A stretch of 38,124 nt of DNA from CAYSPU01 sp964432995. GTDB lineage: Bacteria > Verrucomicrobiota > Verrucomicrobiia > Limisphaerales > JAHDYP01. Location: the NCBI GenBank assembly GCA_964432995.1, contig CAYSPU010000015.1, positions 1-38,124 on the forward strand, written 5' to 3'. Position 1 is the stretch's first letter. Every line of letters starts with the position of its first letter. Under the pieces are notes generated by a model that saw nothing but the letters and a program-made list of their open reading frames with translations, had not been told where the DNA came from and searched no databases. Position numbers and translations under genes: made by a program. Below are positions 15,036 to 21,864 of this stretch, in pieces.

Positions 15036-17276
15036 ATGACATCGGGAAGACGCTGCGTGCATTGCCGAACCCCGCTGCCGCCTGAAGCTGGCGGCGAGCT
15101 TTGCCTGCGTTGCGCATTGTCTACCGCGATCGGGGTCCGCGGTGCCGCGCCTCCATCGATCGACAAATCGCACCCCAGCCCATCGCCGAAAGCCAACGCC
15201 GCCCAGCAGCGCAACTCTCCCAGAATGCGTTGCCCAGCCTGTTTCGAATATCTCGAGACCGGTCCCGAAATCCTCAAGACACAAGGATGCCCCCATTGCG
15301 GACACCGTTGGGACGTCATCGAAGATCGCGATCCACTCTCCGAGAGACTCACGCACCCGTTGTTGGGGCGATTCCGCTTGCTCGAGCGCGTCGGCGGCGG
15401 CGGTTTCGGCAGCGTCTGGAAGGCCTGGGACGAGCAGCTCAAACGGCTCGTGGCCGTTAAGATCCCGCGTCGGCTGCAACTCAGTCATCACGAACAGCAG
15501 CGATTCCTCCATGAAGCCCGGGTGGCGGCGCGCCTCCGACATCGTTACATTCTGGATATCCACGAGGTCGGCTTCGAGGACGACGAGGTCTTCCTGGTCA
15601 GCGACTACCTGCCGGGAGGATCGTTGGCGGATCTCCTGGCGAGGTCTGCCCTCACCCCGAAGGAGGCGGCCCGCCTTTGCCAAAAGGTGGCGGAAGGACT
15701 CGAGGCGGCACACACCGCCGGGATCATCCACCGGGATCTCAAACCGCAGAACATCCTGCTGGACGAACACGGGGAACCGCAGCTGGCGGATTTCGAACTG
15801 GCCTTGCCGGAGTCGGGCGAGATCTCCGTCACCATCCAGGGCGACGTGCTCGGCACCCCCGCCTACATGAGCCCGGAACAAGCCTCCGGTCATTCGCAGC
15901 AGGCCGATCGACGTTCCGATGTCTACTCCCTCGGGATGGTCCTTTACCAATCGCTCTCGGGACAGCTCCCGTTCCGCGGCAACTGGACCACCCTGGCTTC
16001 GCAAATCGTGAACGATGAACCGCCAAGTCCGCGCAAGTTCCAGCCTTTCATCCCGGTCGATCTCGAGCGGATCTGCCTCAAGTGCCTCGAGAAGGACCCC
16101 CGCCGACGCTATCAAACGGCCGCCGAGCTTGCCGAGGAACTCGGCCGCTTCCTAAGAGGCGAACCGGTCCTGGCCCGGCCCGTTTCCCGTGCCGAACGGG
16201 TGTGGCGTTGGGCCAAACGCCGACCCGCGATTGCCGCGCTGACCGCCGCGGTTGCGATCCTGGCGGTGACGATTCTCGTGGGCGCCCCGTGGATGGTGTT
16301 GCGCCTGGCTCTGGCGCGTGGCACCGAACACCAAGCTCGCTTGGACGCGGAGGACTCCCTGCGCCGACTCGAGATCCGCCGGGTCCGCGAACTGTTTGCC
16401 GGTGACCGCGCCGCGGAGGGTCTCGCGCTGTTATCCCGGATCGTTCGCGAGAACCCGACGCGGGAAGCCCTTGCCTCCTGGCTCAAGAACGAGCTCACGC
16501 ATCGGAACTTCCCACGGCCGATCCTTCCCGCGCTCGAGCATCCCGACATCGTGAACTCCGTCCAGTTCACCCCGGACGGCAACTGGCTCCTGACCGTGTG
16601 CCGCGACAACGCCGCCCGGGTATTCGCGGTGGCGACCGGCCAGATGCTCACGCCGCCGCTGCAGCACGATCCCACCCTCATTCGGGGTGATCAGTATCGC
16701 GGCGGCTTGCACGCCCTCCACGCCGACATCAGCCCGGACGGAACGCGGATCGCCACCGCCTCGTGTGACGCTACCGCGCGCCTTTGGGACACCACCACCG
16801 GCGAGCCGTTGACGCCGCCCCTGGTTCATCCTGATTACGTATCCTACGTTCGGTTCCGTCCCGATGGGGAGATGTTCGTCACGTGCTGCAAGGACGGGAA
16901 GGTGCGGTTTTGGGAAACCGCCTCAGGAAAACCGACCGGCATGGTCCTGGAGCACCGCGATTGGGCCAACAGCGCCGAGTTCAGCCCGGACGGGAGGTTG
17001 CTGGTGACAACTTCGGACGATAAGACCGCGCAGGTGTGGGAGGTCGAGTCGGGGGCGCGCGTGGGCAAACCGATCGGGCACGCTGACATGGTTCAGCATG
17101 CCTGTTTCAGCCGCGACGGCCGGCGCCTACTCACCGCCACCGCAAACGATTGCGGTGGGCTCTGGAGCATCGGTGCGGAAGAGGTGAAAGGCATCGCTTG
17201 GCTGCTCCACGAACACAACGTTCCTTACGGGGTGCTTCAGCCCCGACGGTTGTTGGGTTGCCACGGCTTCCTTTGA
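15036..17276 (+). CDS. Zinc-ribbon Ser/Thr protein kinase with WD40 repeats, first frame segment
   Basis: From the ATG at 15036 (MTSGRRCVHC) to a stop at 17276 caused by a frame break near 17222. Order: two zinc ribbons (CVHC/CLRC and CPAC/CPHC, about 5-90); kinase domain (about 107-370) with glycine loop VGGGGFGSVWKAWD, lysine in VAVKIP, catalytic loop HRDLKPQNILL, LADFELALPE in place of the usual DFG, and GTPAYMSPEQA; one membrane segment (about 400-425, AIAALTAAVAILAVTILVG). WD40 repeats then begin (SVQFTPDGNWLLTV, ARLWDTTTGEPL, EFSPDGRLLVTTSDDKTAQVW). The kinase is cytosolic with the propeller outside the membrane. It follows the sigma factor by 43 bp and is probably its regulator. DFE instead of DFG may lower activity. 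The rest of the protein is in two more frames downstream; a full gene would span 15036-20078. Confidence 0.85.
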   Translation: MTSGRRCVHCRTPLPPEAGGELCLRCALSTAIGVRGAAPPSIDKSHPSPSPKANAAQQRNSPRMRCPACFEYLETGPEILKTQGCPHCGHRWDVIEDRDPLSERLTHPLLGRFRLLERVGGGGFGSVWKAWDEQLKRLVAVKIPRRLQLSHHEQQRFLHEARVAARLRHRYILDIHEVGFEDDEVFLVSDYLPGGSLADLLARSALTPKEAARLCQKVAEGLEAAHTAGIIHRDLKPQNILLDEHGEPQLADFELALPESGEISVTIQGDVLGTPAYMSPEQASGHSQQADRRSDVYSLGMVLYQSLSGQLPFRGNWTTLASQIVNDEPPSPRKFQPFIPVDLERICLKCLEKDPRRRYQTAAELAEELGRFLRGEPVLARPVSRAERVWRWAKRRPAIAALTAAVAILAVTILVGAPWMVLRLALARGTEHQARLDAEDSLRRLEIRRVRELFAGDRAAEGLALLSRIVRENPTREALASWLKNELTHRNFPRPILPALEHPDIVNSVQFTPDGNWLLTVCRDNAARVFAVATGQMLTPPLQHDPTLIRGDQYRGGLHALHADISPDGTRIATASCDATARLWDTTTGEPLTPPLVHPDYVSYVRFRPDGEMFVTCCKDGKVRFWETASGKPTGMVLEHRDWANSAEFSPDGRLLVTTSDDKTAQVWEVESGARVGKPIGHADMVQHACFSRDGRRLLTATANDCGGLWSIGAEEVKGIAWLLHEHNVPYGVLQPRRLLGCHGFL

Positions 17277-18831
17277 CGGCAGCGCCCACATTTGTGGTGG
17301 TCACCATGGCGAGTCGATCTGCGCTCTGCGCCATCGCGACCGGGTGCGATTCGTGCAATTCAGCAGTGATGGACTCCGCTGCCTGTCCGTGTCCGAAGAC
17401 GCGACGGCACGCATCTGGGACAGCCAAACCGGGCTGCCCGTTACGGAGCCCATGCGGCATTCCGCCACCGTTTGGTGCGCCCGATTCTCACCGGATGGCC
17501 GTCTGGTCGCGACCGCTTCGGCAGATGGCACCGTGCAGCTCTGGGATGTTCGCTCCCGAAACGCCTTGGCCCTCCCACTGCCCCTGGACAATCGCACCCC
17601 GCAAACCGCCACCTGGAGTTCCGACTCCCGTCGGGTGACCACCGCCGGCTCCTTGGCCGCTGTCTGGGATGCGCACTCCGGAGAGCGCTTCGAGGTTGGC
17701 TACCACTGGCACGGCCGCGGGGTCCTGGTTTCTCGACTCGACGCCTCCGGCGATCGCGTCCTGATCGGGTTCGGTAACGGCATAGCCCAAATCTGGTCCG
17801 TGACCAACGCCGTCCGGCCGGAAATCGAGATCCACCACCAGGGGCCAATTACGGCGCTGGCCTTCAGCTCCGACACCCCGCGCTTTCTGTCCGCTTCCGC
17901 CGATGGTTCGGCGCGCCTATGGAATCGCGCCACCGGCGAGCCGGCGACGCCATTCCTGCGGCACGGTGCACCCATCAAGGTCGCGGCCTTATCGCCAAAC
18001 GGGAAATACCTGCTCACGGGCGGAACCGACGGCCGTTGCCTGCTCTGGGACACGGCGACTGGAGACTTGACCGCAACCCTCGCAGGCCACGGGGGCCCGA
18101 TTCTCGACGGGCGCTTTAGCGACGATGGACGGCTGGCCATAACCGCTTCGGAAGATCACACCGCGCGCCTCTGGGAAATACCAACCGGCGCGCCGCTCGG
18201 CAGCCCATTTCGCCACCTCGGCCCCATCCGCGCTGTCGATTTGACGAGCGATGCAAAGTGGGCGGTGACGGCCTCGGACGACAAGACGGCCCGGCTGTGG
18301 CACGTCGAGACCGGGCAACCGACCGGCGTCGTCCTGCGACATAAGGCAGCCGTCCAGTCCGTCGATTACGATCCGACCGATACCTGGGTTTTGACCGCTT
18401 CCAAAGACGGCGTGGCGCGGATCTCCGAGGCCGCCACGGGGCACACGGTGTGTGAGTTTGCGCAAACCGGTCACTCGCTGCGCCATGCCACCTTCAGCCC
18501 GGACGGGAAGTGGATCCTCATTGCGTCGGACGGTTGGGCCACCATCCGTCGGGTCGTGCGACATTCAGGTCCAACACCCGAGTGGCTACCCATGCTTGGC
18601 GAGGCGGTGGCCCAGCAGCGCCTGGCCGCCGATGGCCAAAGCGAGGCCGTTCCGGCGGCCGCGTTGCTGGAACTTCAACCACACTTGCCAACCCCTCTCG
18701 CCTCGGGAGAGTTCTTGCCAGCGCTTGGCGCGTCCGATGGGCCCGCGCACCTGCCCACCAGCAACCGACCGACAAATCCGAAATCCGAAATCCGAAATAC
18801 CCAGTCGGCACATGGGCGTCCTGGTTCTTGA
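17221..18831 (+). CDS. WD40 propeller continuation of the kinase, second frame segment
   Basis: From about 17222 the WD40 pattern continues without loss in the next frame (TGCFSPDGCWVATASFDGSAH), showing that one base was gained or lost near GTTCCTTACGG; dropping one C would restore the frame. Eight or so further repeats follow, with motifs such as FSPDGRLVATASADGTVQLWD, LTASEDHTARLWE and ASDDKTARLWHVETG. WD40 propellers are protein-binding platforms. The segment ends in ELLELQPHLP and then meets a 7-bp tandem repeat, after which this frame stops at 18831. A GTG at 17344 could start a separate frame, but nothing suggests it is used. Confidence 0.75.
   Translation, partial: FLTGCFSPDGCWVATASFDGSAHICGGHHGESICALRHRDRVRFVQFSSDGLRCLSVSEDATARIWDSQTGLPVTEPMRHSATVWCARFSPDGRLVATASADGTVQLWDVRSRNALALPLPLDNRTPQTATWSSDSRRVTTAGSLAAVWDAHSGERFEVGYHWHGRGVLVSRLDASGDRVLIGFGNGIAQIWSVTNAVRPEIEIHHQGPITALAFSSDTPRFLSASADGSARLWNRATGEPATPFLRHGAPIKVAALSPNGKYLLTGGTDGRCLLWDTATGDLTATLAGHGGPILDGRFSDDGRLAITASEDHTARLWEIPTGAPLGSPFRHLGPIRAVDLTSDAKWAVTASDDKTARLWHVETGQPTGVVLRHKAAVQSVDYDPTDTWVLTASKDGVARISEAATGHTVCEFAQTGHSLRHATFSPDGKWILIASDGWATIRRVVRHSGPTPEWLPMLGEAVAQQRLAADGQSEAVPAAALLELQPHLPTPLASGEFLPALGASDGPAHLPTSNRPTNPKSEIRNTQSAHGRPGS
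18774..18798 (+). repeat. 7-bp tandem repeat at a frame junction
   Basis: Three perfect copies of AAATCCG (18774-18794) plus a partial AAAT. The repeat sits exactly where the kinase-WD40 reading passes to the C-terminal TPR frame. Seven is not a multiple of three, so gain of one unit (or loss of two) would join the two frames. Confidence 0.9.
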
Positions 18832-20078
18832 GTGACCCGGTCGAACGTCCCTTCGCGCCGGATGCGTCGATACCCGCCGCCGAGTTGGTCCGCCAACTCA
18901 TGCGTCACACGCTCAGCGTCTATGCCACCCAGGATCGCTTCGAATTACTCAAAATGGCGCTCGCGCTCGACCCCGGGAATGGCTTGCCCTACGCCCACCT
19001 GGCGTGTTGCCTGGCCGGACGGGATCCCGCCAGTCTCTATTTCACCCTGCCCAGGCTGGATTGGTGGAGTCAGGAGGCCTTGCGCCTGGCGCCGGACCAC
19101 CCACGGAGTTGGTGGGCGAGGGCCATCTACCTGGAACGATGCAACCAGCTTGAGGAGGCGAACCTTGCCAAGGAACGAGCTCGTGAGTTTGGTCTCCCTG
19201 AGGCCGCTTTCTGGCTTCGTTCGACAGCTCTTCTGCTGAGCCAAGACCGGTTGACTGGCGCCCGCGATACGCTCGAAAGAGCACTCCCACTCATGGCTTC
19301 AGATCCCGACTCCATACGACGAGTTCAGCTCCGTCGCGCGCTCTTCGCCTGGGCCATGGACCTCGCCCAGCGCGACGCTTTTCCCGAAGCCCGGCAATTG
19401 GCCCTGCGGGCCTGCGGCATTGCCGATCGTCAACCGGAAACCCCGCTCCGCTGCGTCGATCTGACCTCGCTCTACAACGCTCCCATCAACTCCCCCTGGA
19501 TCTGGCGAATGGCCCACAACTGGGATCTCGCGCCCCTCGAGAAGGGCGTGATCGGCTTGGCCGGCACGGACTTCGATGTCCGCGGCCTCATCCAGTTCTC
19601 GCGCGGCTCCTGGGCCCATTACTTCCGCTATGACGAGTGGTCCAAGTATTATCGCGTGGGGGTCTTCGGCGTGCAGGCGGAGGCCGCTTTCCGTTTCGAG
19701 TGGCCGCAGCAGGTCAGCGGCATCCCTGTGGGTCAACCCTGCCGCCGCTTGCACCTCCTCCTCGGAACCCATGACCAGGAACCCGATGGCGTCGTCATCG
19801 CGAACGTGACGGTTCACTATGCCGACGGCCAGACCAACCAGATCCCGATCCACTACGGGACGCACGTCCGCGAATGGATCCTCGAGGCCCTCGAGAAGCT
19901 GCCCGACCCGGATCCCCGGGCGGCCTGGAGCCACCGCACGCACCTCGGCGACGTCCTTCAATTGTTCGTCCGCTCCTGGGAGAATCCGCGACCCGAAATC
20001 GCCATCGATCGCCTCGATCTCCAATCCACCATGACCGAGTCCGCCCCCTTTGTGGTGGCGATCACGTTGGACCCGTAA
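18795..20078 (+). CDS. TPR and beta-sandwich C-terminal part of the kinase, third frame segment
   Basis: After the tandem repeat the sequence reads GTWASWFLSDPVERPFAP, the usual linker between propeller and TPR in such kinases. A helical TPR-like region follows (ELLKMALALDPGNGLPYAHLA, WWARAIYLERCNQLEEANLA, ARDTLERALPLM). The last 180 residues form a beta domain (FDVRGLIQFSRGS, QVSGIPVGQPCRRLHLLLGTH, VHYADGQTNQIPIHYGTHVREW), a module I recognise from Planctomycetes/Verrucomicrobia kinase and sigma-linked proteins but cannot name. An upstream start at 18510 in this frame exists only by overlap with the WD40 frame. The first good internal ATG is at 18900. Most likely the end of one gene beginning at 15036 rather than an independent protein. 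Confidence 0.75.
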   Translation, partial: KYPVGTWASWFLSDPVERPFAPDASIPAAELVRQLMRHTLSVYATQDRFELLKMALALDPGNGLPYAHLACCLAGRDPASLYFTLPRLDWWSQEALRLAPDHPRSWWARAIYLERCNQLEEANLAKERAREFGLPEAAFWLRSTALLLSQDRLTGARDTLERALPLMASDPDSIRRVQLRRALFAWAMDLAQRDAFPEARQLALRACGIADRQPETPLRCVDLTSLYNAPINSPWIWRMAHNWDLAPLEKGVIGLAGTDFDVRGLIQFSRGSWAHYFRYDEWSKYYRVGVFGVQAEAAFRFEWPQQVSGIPVGQPCRRLHLLLGTHDQEPDGVVIANVTVHYADGQTNQIPIHYGTHVREWILEALEKLPDPDPRAAWSHRTHLGDVLQLFVRSWENPRPEIAIDRLDLQSTMTESAPFVVAITLDP

Positions 20079-20128
20079 GCGTGCCCCGTGCTACTGCAGG
20101 ATGGCACGCTTCCGATTCCAGCAAGCAG

Positions 20129-20156
20129 TTGACGAGTCTGCAGAATCCGACAATCT
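20129..20156 (+). promoter_or_regulatory. Weak candidate promoter before the antitoxin-toxin chimera
   Basis: TTGACG (20129-20134), 16 bp, CAATCT (20151-20156), with the GTG start at 20163. The -35 is good and the -10 poor. If used, the message would be nearly leaderless, in keeping with the absence of a Shine-Dalgarno. Confidence 0.3.
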
Positions 20157-20162
20157 GATTTT

Positions 20163-20549
20163 GTGAAAGAAGCAACAATCACGGTCACCGAGGCCGCCCG
20201 CAACTTCGCCGACTGCGTGAACCGGGCGCATTACCAGCAAACGACCTTTGTGTTGCTGAAGAACGGCAAGCCTTTCGCCCGCATTGAACCGGATCACGAG
20301 AAACGATGCACCGGCCGGGATTTGGCGGAGGCCATGGCGGGTGCGGATTTGTCGGTGGAGGAAGCGCACGACTGGCACCGCGACCTGGTGGCCGCCCGCA
20401 AAACCCCGCAAAACCCCGGAAGGCAAATGAGAGGTGCCTACGACCTGGTTCTAGCGGCAACCGCGCTGGAGCGGGGAAGTCAGGTGGCCACCTTCAACCG
20501 GCGTCACTTCGATGTCGTGCCAGGCCTAAAGGTGGTTGAACCACACTGA
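20163..20549 (+). pseudogene. Antitoxin (Phd/YefM-like) fused to the tail of a PIN-domain toxin
   Basis: 128 residues from a GTG. Residues 1-80 look like a complete Phd/YefM-type antitoxin: ITVTEAARNFADCVNRA (DNA-binding fold), TTFVLLKNGKPFARIEP, then a C-terminal toxin-binding helix (DLSVEEAHDWHRDLVAARK). From about residue 90 the sequence becomes the last part of a VapC-type PIN toxin (YDLVLAATALERGSQVATFNRRHF, ending VPGLKVVEP). It retains the third and fourth acidic/asparagine region but none of the N-terminal catalytic half. The simplest reading is a deletion that removed the antitoxin stop and about 90 residues of the toxin. It could also make a stable antitoxin-only protein. No intact toxin partner is adjacent. 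Confidence 0.7.
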
Positions 20550-20661
20550 AGAAAGTCGGGCGAGCTTGGCCGACCTTCCGGTTCTGGTTCGGATGCGAAC
20601 CCGTCCCGGGCCGCGCCCTGCGCGCCGGCTACGAGTTGGACGACTTGTGCGAGGGCCGCAT

Positions 20662-20754
20662 ATAGGATCCCGCCGCCGAGGCGGGATCTTCCCGGAGCCG
20701 ACAGAGCGCCCATCCGCAGGGGCGAAAACCGCGCGCGGACCGGGGACGACCGAG
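20662..20754 (+). repeat. Dispersed 93-bp repeat with internal hairpin, copy 1
   Basis: The same sequence is found inverted at 34941-35032 with about six mismatches. It holds a perfect 9-bp hairpin (GATCCCGCC 20666-20674, 5-base loop, GGCGGGATC 20680-20688). No coding function; probably a REP/MITE-like family member. Confidence 0.85.
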
Positions 20755-20838
20755 CCCACCGCGCCACTTACGCGAGGATCTGGGCGCCCGCTCGAACCTT
20801 GCCGGCCGGGTATCGTCTGCTAATCTGGGTGTCCGAGC

Positions 20839-21306
20839 ATGAATGCAGAACCCTTGCTGAGTTCGGTGCTGGCAGCTTTGGTGGCGGTCAAGCTGGAGGC
20901 CATTCTGATCGGCAACGCGGCGGCGGCTCTGCACGGCGCCCCAGTCACCACCGTCGACTTCGATTTCATGTTTCGGACGACGAGGGCCAACCTGCTGAAA
21001 TTGAGACGGTTCGCCCGGCGGATGGACGCGCAGGTGTTTCGCCCGTATTATCCAGCATCGGCACTGTACCGGGTGATGAACGATGATCGAGGGTTACAGG
21101 TGGATTTCATGCCCGTCATTCACGGGGTCAAGTCGTTCAACAGCCTGCGGGCGCGCGCCCAGACGATCGAACTGGGCGGTCACCGCCTCTGGGTGGCGGA
21201 TCTGGCGGATATTATCGCCAGCAAACGAGCCGCGGACCGCCCGCGTGACCGGGCGGTGCTAGACCTGCTCGAGAAGACGCAACGTGAAAGAGAGAAGACC
21301 ATCTGA
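20839..21306 (+). CDS. Nucleotidyltransferase-fold protein (AbiEii/MNT-like)
   Basis: 155 residues. The N-terminal LIGNAAAALHGAPVTTVDFDFMFR carries the nucleotidyltransferase pattern of a glycine/alanine loop followed by an Asp-x-Asp pair (DFD). A second acidic residue is in LQVDFMP, and the helix ADLADIIASKRAADRPRDRAVLDLL is typical of the C-terminus of small nucleotidyltransferases found in toxin-antitoxin loci. Such proteins transfer nucleotides to tRNA or to partner proteins, but none of this is shown here. It overlaps the next small gene by 23 bp, so the two are coupled. Clearly distinct from the AbiEii gene at 27027. Confidence 0.75.
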   Translation: MNAEPLLSSVLAALVAVKLEAILIGNAAAALHGAPVTTVDFDFMFRTTRANLLKLRRFARRMDAQVFRPYYPASALYRVMNDDRGLQVDFMPVIHGVKSFNSLRARAQTIELGGHRLWVADLADIIASKRAADRPRDRAVLDLLEKTQREREKTI

Positions 21307-21493
21307 ACCGTCCAAACGGCCGCGCAGGGCAATCGCGCCGCCGGAGCGGGTTCGCGAACTCACTCTCGGCGCGTTGCGGCGGGAAAGCGACTTGGCGCTG
21401 GTCGACCTGATCCGCCGACGGCTCGCCATGCCCGTGTGGCAACGGATGAATTTCCTCCGGGTGCGCGTGCCCGGTGGCGGTTCGCACCTTTAG
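21284..21493 (+). CDS. Small partner of the nucleotidyltransferase
   Basis: 69 residues from a GTG inside the end of the preceding gene. A basic, Pro/Arg-rich start (RPSEPSKRPRRAIAPPE) is followed by a helix (VRELTLGALRRESDLALVDLIRRRLAMP) and ends in NFLRVRVPGGGSHL, a tail I have seen on small proteins next to such nucleotidyltransferases in related bacteria (memory, not a search). Overlap and size suggest an antitoxin or partner role; no function can be assigned. Confidence 0.6.
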   Translation: MKERRPSEPSKRPRRAIAPPERVRELTLGALRRESDLALVDLIRRRLAMPVWQRMNFLRVRVPGGGSHL

Positions 21494-21864
21494 AACCCCT
21501 AAGCCACACTTCGACACGGTCGCCTCATGCGGGCAGCGCGACCGGCAGGGGCAGGTTCATTGCCTTGGGTTTGCGCTTGAAGACACGCCGCAAGGCCAGC
21601 GGCAACGGAAGTTTTTCAGAACCAGATTTTCTTGCGCCGGAATCCCAGGCGAAGTCCGACCGGACCATCCCTTCTTTTCCTGTAACTCGGCTCCACTTTT
21701 TTCGCAGTACAGAGAGCGGGGAGCCTTGACTGTTGACTCCGATAGTCGCGTTCCCACTGGCGTTGTGGATCGGTGTCAGGACAAACAAACGTGCCCGGCG
21801 CTCGTCGCCCGAAACCGAAAGGCAACAACATGAGGACCCGATATGCCCATCAATCCTCAGCCAT
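21494..21864. other. Intergenic stretch with no supported gene
   Basis: Frames on both strands are short or shadowed and lack start signals. The plus-strand frame in phase with the subtilisin gene extends back to 21733, but its first 44 residues (KRARRSSPETERQQHED) precede a normal signal peptide and are unlikely to be translated. Two TTGACT hexamers (21726-21731, 21733-21738) have no matching -10 at the right distance. Confidence 0.5.

Noticed and set aside
17200..18830. Programmed ribosomal frameshifting in the kinase gene
   Set aside because: No slippery heptamer or downstream structure was seen at either frame break; indel or repeat slippage explains them better.
21726..21738. Promoter for the subtilisin gene
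   Set aside because: Two TTGACT hexamers but no -10-like sequence 16-18 bp downstream.
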